From Nostoc paludosum FACHB-159 (lineage in GTDB: Bacteria; Cyanobacteriota; Cyanobacteriia; Cyanobacteriales; Nostocaceae): a stretch of 64,000 bases of DNA. A program made the position numbers and the translations under genes. The notes under the pieces are model-generated. The model had not been told where the DNA came from and ran no database searches. It was given only the letters and a program-made list of their open reading frames with translations. Shown piece after piece: positions 35,501-42,053 of this stretch. Positions within the stretch are counted from its first letter, which is position 1. Each line of letters opens with the position of its first letter. The stretch is from positions 62,001 through 126,000 of the forward strand of contig NZ_JACJTU010000001.1 of NCBI RefSeq assembly GCF_014698835.1, written 5' to 3'.

Positions 35501-36627
35501 GGTTTATCCAAAGCGAGTTGTTCTAGTCGCTTTTTCTCCAACCGTTGCAACATTTCTGTTAGAGAAAGGTCTATTTTGCGCTTGAGATATCGCCCCACTA
35601 ATTCCAAACCCAAAGGCAAATATCCCAACCACTCACACAACTGATTTGCAACAGCTAATTCTTGCTCAATTCGCTGTGGTGTTTCTTGAAAAAATGACTT
35701 TAATAACTCCAGCGCCGCTTCTAGTTGCAATACATCCAGGGATAATTGCTTAATAGATGCTCCCAAGTATTGGCGCGTGGTAATCAACACCTTAAACCGG
35801 GAAGATGACGAGGGTAAATAAGGCTTAACCTGCTGATATTCCCCAACATCGTCTAACACTAGTAGCACATCGCCCTCGCGCCAATGCCGAAAGCAATATT
35901 GCACTTGTGCAAGAACATCCAAACCTTCTGGTAGGTTTAAATCAAGCACAGTTCTGGCAAACTCTACAACTTGAATGCCCACATCACCAACTTTTGCCAG
36001 TAACCAGCAAATTCCACCCTTGTAAGTTTCGCGGTGATTTCTGGCATATTGTAGGGCAAGTTCAGTTTTACCAACTCCACCCATCCCCGCAACAGCAGCT
36101 ATAGCCACCTGTTCATTTTCCTGCAAAAGCTGGTGGAGATTTTCTAATTCCACTTCACGTCCAACAAACTCCACCACTCCACTTAAGGGAATATTTTCGT
36201 AAAACGTCGGCTTGGGTTTAGCTTTTCTTGCTTCAGCACGCTGCACACCTGGCTTTTCTTCTCTACGGCTTTGCCATTCTTCATCAAATTTGTTTAAGTT
36301 CCCATCTTTATCGCCTTTGTCGCACCAAAGCGTCAGCTTAAAATGCCAGTTCTCCGAACCTCGCTTGTGTTCGCGCAAATCTTCCAGAACACCCAAAAAC
36401 TCAGCAAGTGCTTTTAGTGCTTCTCGAACTTGTTCTTTCTCTAAACCACCAAGTGACGCCAAAACTCTTAGCTGTGTCCTCACAACTAGTTGCTTTGGTG
36501 TTTGCAAATTAAAGTCAATTTTAAAACGCTCACCCTTTTCTATCTCGTCATTGGCATAAGCCAACAACCTTTCTAACAGCAGCCTTACCCGCGCTTTAAC
36601 ATCATCGCCATAGCTAACACGCGCCAT
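32593..36627 (-). CDS. STAND NTPase: NB-ARC domain with 18 tetratricopeptide repeats
   Basis: 1344 residues. Residues 1-125 form an N-terminal alpha/beta-looking domain (VSYGDDVKARVRLLLERLL; WHFKLTLWCDK) that I cannot assign; in STAND proteins this place holds an effector or adaptor. The NB-ARC part has VGREVELENL, Walker A GMGGVGKTELAL (181-192), Walker B VLLVLDDV (254-261), LITTR sensor (281-285), GYLPLGLELVG and LHPLLREFF in the place of MHD. From about residue 562 come 18 TPRs of 42 residues (EEHPDVAxSLNNLALLYYSQGRYSEAEPLYIQAL type) and a partial nineteenth. Such proteins oligomerise when the repeats bind a trigger; several relatives are antiphage sensors. It sits among toxin-antitoxin genes. 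The last repeats are nearly identical in DNA. Confidence 0.9.
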   Translation of the reverse strand: MARVSYGDDVKARVRLLLERLLAYANDEIEKGERFKIDFNLQTPKQLVVRTQLRVLASLGGLEKEQVREALKALAEFLGVLEDLREHKRGSENWHFKLTLWCDKGDKDGNLNKFDEEWQSRREEKPGVQRAEARKAKPKPTFYENIPLSGVVEFVGREVELENLHQLLQENEQVAIAAVAGMGGVGKTELALQYARNHRETYKGGICWLLAKVGDVGIQVVEFARTVLDLNLPEGLDVLAQVQYCFRHWREGDVLLVLDDVGEYQQVKPYLPSSSSRFKVLITTRQYLGASIKQLSLDVLQLEAALELLKSFFQETPQRIEQELAVANQLCEWLGYLPLGLELVGRYLKRKIDLSLTEMLQRLEKKRLEQLALDKPEGDMTAQRGVLAAFELSWQELNDDDKQLGCLLSLFAPAPIAWDLVEQCLTEEDEEELEEIRDDKLLNLHLLQRKDEGVYQLHPLLREFFQYKLTDLEQAEELKRSVCKLMVGIAENIPYTPTLEQINAVSPAIPHIAEVANHLIEFISDDDLIWPFIGNAWFYNGQALYEKVAPWLEECLEATKQRLGEEHPDVAATLNNLALLYYSQGKYSEAESLNLQALELWRRLLGEEHPSVATTLNNLGQLYYSQGKYSEAETLYLRALELWRRFLGEEHPDVAATLNNLGQLYYSQGKYSEAEILYLRALELWRRLLGEEHPNVAQSLNNVAQLYYSQGRYSEAETLNLRALELWRRLVGEEHPNVAQSLNNVAEFYRSQGRYSEAETLNLQALSLWRRLLGEEHPSVALNLNNLALLYYSQERYSEAEPLYLQALSLWRRLLGEEHPNVALNLNNLALLYHSQERYSEAERLNLQALELRRRLLSEEHPDVAQSLNNLAGLYQSQKRYSEAEPLYIQALALTCNLLGEEHPNVATSLNNLAGLYESQKRYTEAEPLYIQALALTRKLLPEEHPNIATSLNNLAGLYESQKRYTEAEPLYIQALALRRKLLGEEHPDVATSFKNLGLLYYFQDRYSEAEPLYIQALALRRKLLGEEHLDVAASLNSLAYVYEFQDRYSEAEPLYIQALAIRRKLLPEEHSDVAISLNNLGLLYYSQGRYSEAEPLLIQALAIRRKLLPEEHPDVATSLNSLALVYYFQGRYSEAEPLYIQALVLRRKLLPEEHSDVAISLNNLGLLYYFQGRYTEAEPLLIQALAIRRKLLPEEHPDVATSLNSLALVYYFQGRYSEAEPLYIQALVLRRKLLPEEHSDVAISLNNLGLLYYSQGRYTEAEPLLIQALALRRKLLPEEHSDVAISLNNLGLLYYSQGRYTEAEPLYIKALDICEQQLGVNHSTTVTIHRNLADLRDRLPSEQ

Positions 36628-36796
36628 CGGTTACTTTTGCTCAAATTTAGACAAAGTTTCGGGAATCCCCAAACTTAATCTAGCATCCCCAAACTCAAAT
36701 CTCCGGGTATTCACCCATTACAGCCAACAAACAACCGTATTTGCTTTCACTGACTACCCCAAATTTACCGTTGCTTCAGTATTCAAGGTGAAACAA

Positions 36797-36970
36797 ATGC
36801 AAAAGGCAACGAAATCTATCAATATTAAAAAGCTGGTGACAGTTTTACTATTTGTAATTCCCTTAATTGCAGAGTGGTTAATCCCAGGTTCGGGTATTTT
36901 CATTGAAATTACCTTTCTCATTTGGGAATTGCTGGAACCAGAGGAGACAGAGGGGGATGATTTGAAGTAA
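36797..36970 (+). CDS. Small single-helix membrane protein
   Basis: 57 residues from the ATG at 36797, with AAGG eight bases upstream; a GTG at 36788 is possible. Basic N-terminus (KATKSINIKK), one or two hydrophobic stretches (LVTVLLFVIPLIAEWLI; GIFIEITFLIWELL) and an acidic tail (EPEETEGDD). Divergent from the STAND gene. No family recognised, but the charge order and ribosome binding site support a real membrane peptide. Confidence 0.5.
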   Translation: MQKATKSINIKKLVTVLLFVIPLIAEWLIPGSGIFIEITFLIWELLEPEETEGDDLK

Positions 36971-37013
36971 AAGTAATATGTAGAGTGGAATGTCACTTAC
37001 TTAAGCTGGATTT

Positions 37014-37046
37014 AGATTCCCGACTTCTTGAAGAAGTCGGGAATCT
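37014..37046. terminator. 33-bp perfect hairpin AGATTCCCGACTTCTT/AAGAAGTCGGGAATCT
   Basis: Almost the whole element pairs (16-bp arms round a single central G). A sister copy with CCCC/GGGG lies at 63323-63355, followed by a T-run. Here no T-run follows, so it may be a dispersed repeat that can serve as a terminator. Confidence 0.65.
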
Positions 37047-37097
37047 GGGCAGCTAATAACGCTAAAGTCATAGTATGACTAAAAAATCACAACCCAA

Positions 37098-37301
37098 ATG
37101 CAAACTGATAAATACCCTTTTGCTCAAGAACTGATTACTGATATGGAAGGTAATATCCGCAAAGTAGTCATAGGTTTTGATGACTATCTACGGTTGCTAG
37201 AAGCTATTGAGGATGAAGGACTTATCTTAGCAATGAAGGCAGTAGAACATGAAATACCTCTAAATATTGATGAAGCATTAGCACAACTAGAACAAGAGTG
37301 A
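37098..37301 (+). CDS. Antitoxin-like protein of a RelBE/ParDE-type pair
   Basis: 67 residues. It contains EGNIRKVVIGFDDYLRLLEAIED, like short Phd/RelB-type antitoxins, and an acidic C-terminus (NIDEALAQLEQE). Its TGA overlaps the GTG start of the toxin gene (GTGA), so the two are translationally coupled. It should neutralise the downstream RelE-like toxin and repress the promoter. Confidence 0.8.
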   Translation: MQTDKYPFAQELITDMEGNIRKVVIGFDDYLRLLEAIEDEGLILAMKAVEHEIPLNIDEALAQLEQE

Positions 37302-37570
37302 TTACCCAATATCTACCCAGCTTTATCAAGGATCTCAAGGCTCTAAAAAGTACACCTTACTATGAGACTATTAAAACCCTTGCTTTTGAAGAAATACCAC
37401 AACTATTAACCTTTGAAGAAATTACTAACCTCAAAAAACTTCAGGGTTATGAAAATGCTTATCGCATCCGCGTCGGTGATTATCGTATAGGACTTATTTT
37501 TGATGGAGAAACAGTCCTATTTCAGCGAGTGCTACACCGGAAAGATATTTATCGTTATTTTCCAAAATAA
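37298..37570 (+). CDS. RelE/ParE-type toxin
   Basis: 90 residues from a GTG that overlaps the antitoxin stop. LKKLQGYENAYRIRVGDYRIGLIFDGETVLFQRVLHRKDIYRYF carries the family's strand-rich end: KL.G...YRIRVGDYRI, then VLHRKDIYR. RelE toxins cut mRNA in the ribosomal A site; ParE relatives hit gyrase. The Arg/Tyr/His set near the C-terminus (HRKDIYRYF) favours a ribonuclease of RelE type, but this is not certain. (The quoted string is split here only for description.). Confidence 0.85.
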   Translation: MITQYLPSFIKDLKALKSTPYYETIKTLAFEEIPQLLTFEEITNLKKLQGYENAYRIRVGDYRIGLIFDGETVLFQRVLHRKDIYRYFPK

Positions 37571-37582
37571 AACCATCTTAAT

Positions 37583-37648
37583 TACGTAGCTTGCTTCTCG
37601 CCGGAGGCGAGTATTACCTTAGCGTAGCGGGGCGTAGCCCATTACGAA
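37583..37648. repeat. Small dispersed repeat (GCTTCTCGCCGGAGGCGAG, GCGTAGCGGGGCGTAGCCC)
   Basis: Two short hairpins (CTCGCC/GGCGAG and GGGCTACGCC-like) in the gap before the exonuclease gene, similar in kind to the repeat at 8810-8865. Confidence 0.6.
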
Positions 37649-37654
37649 TTACAA

Positions 37655-38347
37655 ATGCAATTTAATACCCAACTCCTACCTCGAATTAATAGTAAATCTC
37701 TCAGAGAAAATGGTAAACAATATTATGTAGATGCCAAGGGAAACCGCTTCCCCAGCGTCACCACAATACTTAATGTCACCAAACCCCAAGCAGACAGAGA
37801 CAGATTATTAAATTGGAAAGCGCGTGTTGGAACAGAAGAAGCCACCCGCATATCTACAAATGCCAGTCGTCGGGGAACCCAAACACACAAACAAATTGAG
37901 CGCTACCTCCTTGGGCAAAATCCTGTTTGTCCCGAAGCCAGTCGCCCTTATTGGGAAAGTATTAAGCCAGTTTTAGCAGAAATCGACACAATAAGACTCG
38001 TGGAAGGCTCGGTTTTTCATTACGATTTGAGCTATTCTGGCAAAGTCGATTGTATTGCCAGCTATCAAGGCATCCCCTGTATTTGCGAGTGGAAAACAGC
38101 AGATAAACCTAAAGGTTCAATCGAGCATTTATACGAACATCCACTGCAAATTACAGCATACATTGGAGCAATTAACAACTATTATCGAGATTATGGCATT
38201 CAGCTAAATCATGCTTTGTTGGTAGTAGCAATTCCAGAGATGCCAGCCGAGGTATTTTGGTTTGAACCAGCAGTGATAAAAGATTACTGGGAAGAGTGGG
38301 AAAAAAGAGTCGCCCAATATTGGGAACGCAGAAGTATTTGGGGTTAA
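37655..38347 (+). CDS. PD-(D/E)XK exonuclease (RecB/MGME1-like)
   Basis: 230 residues. RGTQTHKQIERYLLG gives the N-terminal His/Glu motif of RecB-type nucleases. GKVDCIASYQGIPCICEWKT carries Asp, then Glu-x-Lys (the core D..ExK), and HPLQITAYIGAIN the Gln motif IV. This domain alone resembles MGME1-like single-strand exonucleases in phages and mitochondria. No helicase is fused. It follows a toxin-antitoxin pair and precedes another, so a mobile or defence origin is plausible; a DNA repair job is also possible. Confidence 0.82.
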   Translation: MQFNTQLLPRINSKSLRENGKQYYVDAKGNRFPSVTTILNVTKPQADRDRLLNWKARVGTEEATRISTNASRRGTQTHKQIERYLLGQNPVCPEASRPYWESIKPVLAEIDTIRLVEGSVFHYDLSYSGKVDCIASYQGIPCICEWKTADKPKGSIEHLYEHPLQITAYIGAINNYYRDYGIQLNHALLVVAIPEMPAEVFWFEPAVIKDYWEEWEKRVAQYWERRSIWG

Positions 38348-38375
38348 TCAGTGGGATTGCAAAATATCAAACAGT

Positions 38376-38828
38376 CTAATTTTGTAATGGCAACACACTA
38401 ATTAATTCCGAAAATCTAGCAAAATCACCTGTGTTGTGAGTCAGTAATTCAGGAATGCCATAAACTAGCATTGTAGCAACGATATTTGCATCATGAACTT
38501 GCTTACCACCAATAGAAATTTGCTCCATGAGTGCTAGTAACCTTTCTGTTACCTGAGAACTATCTTCAGCTACCCGAAAGCGGTTATAGAAATAGCGGAG
38601 ATCCTGAATTACTATTTCAATAGGTAGTGGGTTGGCAAATTGTTGCGGACGGGTAAGGGTAGCCAAATATTCTCGCAACACTTGTCGGCTAATCCATAGT
38701 TGAACCCCCGCATCATAAAAACCTTGGATAGCCTCTATAGCAGGTTGGTGAAATGGAGACTGAATTTGACTAGCGTACACCAGGATATTTGTGTCTAAAA
38801 AAATAGGATCACCTTCCCCAATCGTCAT
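38376..38828 (-). CDS. PIN-domain toxin (VapC-like)
   Basis: 150 residues. PIN acidic residues in IFLDTNILVYA (Asp), SRQVLREYLATLTRP (Glu) and KQVHDANIVATMLVYGI (Asp), then LLTHNTGDFARF (Asp). All four key acidic positions are present, so an active RNase is likely. The ATG region overlaps the upstream antitoxin gene by 20 nt. Confidence 0.87.
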   Translation of the reverse strand: MTIGEGDPIFLDTNILVYASQIQSPFHQPAIEAIQGFYDAGVQLWISRQVLREYLATLTRPQQFANPLPIEIVIQDLRYFYNRFRVAEDSSQVTERLLALMEQISIGGKQVHDANIVATMLVYGIPELLTHNTGDFARFSELISVLPLQN

Positions 38829-39051
38829 ACATATCCTCGCGTCTTAGAGAAAGATTTTCAGGCCAAAGTCCACAATCATGCACAGGAAAGTTTAGAGGAG
38901 GACGCTTTTGTTTGCTCTCTGCTTTCTGTGCCAAAGGCTTCTCATCAATTACTATTACCACCTGATGTTCACCCTCTGGAATATCCAATGGTAACTGCGC
39001 TGTGATTTTACCATCTTTGGTAACTGTGGCAATTGTTTCTATAGTTTTCAT
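38809..39051 (-). CDS. Antitoxin partner of the PIN toxin
   Basis: 80 residues: N-terminal TVTKDGKITAQLPLDIPEGE is a strand-rich module, and the C-terminus (NFPVHDCGLWPENLSLRRED) holds the WPENLSLRREDMYDD type end seen in cyanobacterial PIN-associated antitoxins. Upstream of and overlapping its toxin. It should bind the toxin and autoregulate the pair. Confidence 0.75.
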   Translation of the reverse strand: MKTIETIATVTKDGKITAQLPLDIPEGEHQVVIVIDEKPLAQKAESKQKRPPLNFPVHDCGLWPENLSLRREDMYDDWGR

Positions 39052-39153
39052 CTCATTTCTCCTTGTTAAAAGTGATTAGGGACTGGGGATTAGGAAAGAG
39101 TTTTCTTCATAACAAATATCCAATACCAAGTACCCAATCCCCAGTCGCCTCAA

Positions 39154-40368
39154 TTAATCCATTACAGCTAACACAGCTTTTGGCAATAACTTATCTTTAA
39201 ACCAAACAATTCTGGCGGGGACATCATTTAATTTTACTCCCGCCTTTTCTAAATTAAGTCGCTCGGAAATAGCCAAAATCAAATCATCTCGTCCAGCACG
39301 CCGCACTTGAGAAAATTTCTTTTGTAAATATTCTGGTCGCCAATAACCAACAATTTCTAATAAAAAGCTACGTCCATCAGGATGCACTAAGCGAAAATCA
39401 GGAATCATTACACTACCAGGAATTGGTATTAAATCAACTTCTCTCTCTAATGCCCAGCCACTTTTCAAAGCATCCCATTTATCAGCGAAGGATGCTTCTA
39501 GCATACTATCGTAGGGCTTTCCTGGTGGATAGTGGGATACCAAACCACATTCTGAATTGAGAGTAAAACGTCCAGTTTTCCAAGTATTTGTATAAACATC
39601 ACGAGTTTGGAGAATGGAAGAAAGACTCCATTTTGTAACGTGAAGTAAAGCGGGGATAAGTTTAGCGATCGCCAACCCATATCGCGTACTAGGATTAAAT
39701 AAACTTGTCGGCCCGTCTATGGTAATTGTAAATCCGTGGTCGGCATCACCTTCAATATAAGCCATCAATTGAAATAACTTGAGATAGCGAAATAACAGCT
39801 TATATTCTCCCGGAACATTGCGATGAGCATTTAACACTAACTGACTCGCTTTATAAAATACACCCTGCACTTGAGATAAGTTATATCGATTTAACAAATC
39901 TGGCGCTGTTGGTGCATCAAAAACAGTCAAAATTTTATTCTCAGATAAATCAGCATATAATCCATTGCGAACCTGTTCTGGTAAAACTTCCCGTTCCAGT
40001 TCTTGAGTTAACTCATCAGCAACTTTCCCCAGAGTCACTTGTGTAGATTCCCGACTAGAAACAGACTTTGCAGCCAGAGAAAACACCCGTTCTCTTAACA
40101 TTTGTGGTTCCAAAGGACTAACCACCTCAAAAGTACAAAAACTACTTTTGAGAATATAAGCTAATCCCCGCTTCACCCGATAATCTGTCGAATCTCCTTC
40201 AAAATCAGTCAGTTGTCGCTCAAGGGCACCCTGAGTTTTTCCCACCGCTGATTGAAAATAATTAATCAACTCAATCGCCAACTCCGAAGTTTTATTATCA
40301 ATCTTCAGTCTCTTCGGGATGATCTCCTCCCCGTTTTGGCGATGCATCAGTAAATCTGTCGGTAACAT
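39154..40368 (-). CDS. Bax1-like (DUF790) nuclease, partner of XPB helicase
   Basis: 404 residues. MLPTDLLMHRQNGEEIIPKR is the DUF790 start. The C-terminal nuclease-like part reads SMLEASFADKWDAL, then IPDFRLVHPDGRSFLLEIVGYW, a PD-(D/E)XK-style D..E.x pattern. In archaea this protein (Bax1) binds XPB and cuts DNA near bubbles. Here the two genes overlap by 71 nt in the same order, so co-translation and a complex are likely. Proposed role: nucleotide excision-like repair or processing of stalled structures. Bacteria with UvrABC do not need it, which makes its presence in an accessory region notable. Confidence 0.85.
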   Translation of the reverse strand: MLPTDLLMHRQNGEEIIPKRLKIDNKTSELAIELINYFQSAVGKTQGALERQLTDFEGDSTDYRVKRGLAYILKSSFCTFEVVSPLEPQMLRERVFSLAAKSVSSRESTQVTLGKVADELTQELEREVLPEQVRNGLYADLSENKILTVFDAPTAPDLLNRYNLSQVQGVFYKASQLVLNAHRNVPGEYKLLFRYLKLFQLMAYIEGDADHGFTITIDGPTSLFNPSTRYGLAIAKLIPALLHVTKWSLSSILQTRDVYTNTWKTGRFTLNSECGLVSHYPPGKPYDSMLEASFADKWDALKSGWALEREVDLIPIPGSVMIPDFRLVHPDGRSFLLEIVGYWRPEYLQKKFSQVRRAGRDDLILAISERLNLEKAGVKLNDVPARIVWFKDKLLPKAVLAVMD

Positions 40369-41926
40369 CTGAATTTTTGATTTTAGATTTTGAACTTCCA
40401 GTTGAATAATTTATTTCTAACTGTTCCGCCGCCTTCAAACTCCTTCCTTTCCCACTCCCATACACAACCTGCAAATTCCCCTTCTTCTCCTCCTCCTCTC
40501 TGCGTCCTCCGCGCCTCTGCGGTACCCTTTGGGAAGCCGCTGTCGCGTCTACGTTTCTCTTCTCCCCTCGTCGCCTCGCCGAAGTCCCCTCCTCACTCGT
40601 ATCCTCAGCCACCACCTCATACAAAATAGCCTGCTTATTCTCAATATTCCCCTTCCTTAAAACCCTCCCTAACCGCTGAATATACTCCCTCGCCGAACCA
40701 GTTCCCGATAAAATAATTGCCACAGAAGCCGCAGGCACATCAACCCCCTCATTCAACACATGAGAAGCCACCAACGTGTTATATGTACCCTCCCGAAATT
40801 TTGTTAATATTTCATGGCGTTCTTTCACGGGAGTTTGATGAGTAATTGCCGGAATTAGTAACTCTTGAGAAATGCGATAAACCGTACTATTATCAGCCGT
40901 AAAAATCAAAATTCTAGCTGGATAATGTTCTGCTAATAAATTAGCTAAAATTCGTAACTTTCCATCAGTACCCAAAGCAATATCTTTGGCTTCTCGATGC
41001 GCTAACATCGCCCTACGTCCAGCTTGCGATCGCGCACTCATTTGCACGAACATTTGCCAACCTTGAAGACTCCCCAAAGAAATGCGAGATTGCTTTAAAA
41101 AGTCGTTGCGAGTTTGAATTAATTGGTTGTATCTTTCCCGTTCTTGCTGCGATAACTTGACTTTAATTTGGACAATTTCATGTTCTGCTAACGCCTTCCC
41201 CGCCAAATCTTCAGCGCGTTTGCGATATACTTCTTGACCAATGAGAATATTTAAATCAGCGTGTTTGCCATCGGTGCGTTCTGGGGTTGCAGAAAGTCCC
41301 AAGCGATAAGGTGCGATCGCATATTCAGCAATTACCCGATTAAAATCTGTCGGTAAGTGATGACACTCATCAAAAACAATCAACGCATATTGATTTCCAA
41401 TCGCTTCCGCGTGAATTGCCGCACTATCATAAGTCGCCACCAAAATCGGTGTTTTATCCCGCGAACCACCCCCCAGCAATCCCACCTCAGCATCGGGGAA
41501 AGCCGCCACTAAATGTGCATACCACTGATGCATTAAATCTAAAGTCGGGACTACAATCAGCGTCGTGCGGGGGGTTGACTGCATGGCCATTTGTGCTAAA
41601 TAAGTCTTTCCCGCCGCCGTGGGAAGCACAACCACCCCCTGCCTACCCGCTAGTTTCCAAGCTGCTAAAGCTTCACTCTGGTGAGGATATGGTTCCATTT
41701 CCAAACTAGAAACCAAATCTAGAGGATAAAATTCCTTTGCTTCATCGATAAAGTTCACATCTTCCGCTTGTAGTGCTTCCACGAGCGATCGGTATCTAAT
41801 CGCCGGAATGCGGAATTTTTCAACTCTATCATCCCATGTGGCGTAGTCCATCCAAGCTTTGCCGCGTGGTGGTGGATGCAAAATTAATGTGCCGCGATCG
41901 AAAGTCAATGTTGGGGTACGAACCAT
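40298..41926 (-). CDS. XPB/Rad25-type DEAD/DEAH helicase
   Basis: 542 residues from the ATG at 41926; the frame is open to 41953 but those codons come from a heptamer repeat. Motifs: Walker A VVVLPTAAGKTYLAQMAM, Walker B IVFDECHHLPT, motif III LGLSATPERTDGKH, and C-terminal ILIFTADN, NEGVDVPAA, REYIQRLGRVLRKG. The order and the DNA-damage-recognition-like N-terminus fit XPB (ERCC3). The C-terminal tail after motif VI holds about 30 residues encoded by a dispersed repeat (about 40496-40590), in frame. Paired with the Bax1-like gene. Confidence 0.88.
   Translation of the reverse strand: MVRTPTLTFDRGTLILHPPPRGKAWMDYATWDDRVEKFRIPAIRYRSLVEALQAEDVNFIDEAKEFYPLDLVSSLEMEPYPHQSEALAAWKLAGRQGVVVLPTAAGKTYLAQMAMQSTPRTTLIVVPTLDLMHQWYAHLVAAFPDAEVGLLGGGSRDKTPILVATYDSAAIHAEAIGNQYALIVFDECHHLPTDFNRVIAEYAIAPYRLGLSATPERTDGKHADLNILIGQEVYRKRAEDLAGKALAEHEIVQIKVKLSQQERERYNQLIQTRNDFLKQSRISLGSLQGWQMFVQMSARSQAGRRAMLAHREAKDIALGTDGKLRILANLLAEHYPARILIFTADNSTVYRISQELLIPAITHQTPVKERHEILTKFREGTYNTLVASHVLNEGVDVPAASVAIILSGTGSAREYIQRLGRVLRKGNIENKQAILYEVVAEDTSEEGTSARRRGEKRNVDATAASQRVPQRRGGRREEEEKKGNLQVVYGSGKGRSLKAAEQLEINYSTGSSKSKIKNSDVTDRFTDASPKRGGDHPEETED
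40496..40590. repeat. Dispersed CTCTGCG-type repeat inside the helicase gene
   Basis: The plus strand shows CTCTGCGTCCTCCGCGCCTC, then GCGGTACCC, and a GCCGCTGTCGCGTCTACG block, a repeat common in Nostoc-type genomes; a shorter relative is at 17560-17595. It is read through as codons for an Arg/Glu-rich segment of the helicase tail. Confidence 0.65.
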
Positions 41927-41938
41927 AATTTTTAGGCA

Positions 41939-42008
41939 TTGGGCATGGGGCATTGGGCATGGGGCACATAAAACTCCTAACTCCTAACTCCTAACTCCTA
42001 ACTCCTAA
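41939..42008. repeat. Heptamers (GGGCATGGGGCATT; AACTCCT)
   Basis: Two adjacent heptamer types, GGGCATG/GGGCATT and about five AACTCCT units, between the divergent helicase and adenylate cyclase genes. Confidence 0.8.
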
Positions 42009-42053
42009 CTTTTAATTCCCCACTCCCTTGATTACTAATAACGTAAAAAGTGC

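Noticed and set aside
35279-35644. A 121-residue antisense frame in the STAND gene
   Set aside because: Shadow of a strongly coding opposite strand; Ser/Asn-rich codons arise from the sense strand.
41927-41953. Upstream start of the XPB helicase
   Set aside because: The extra codons (MPHAQCLKI) derive from the GCCCAAT heptamer repeat.
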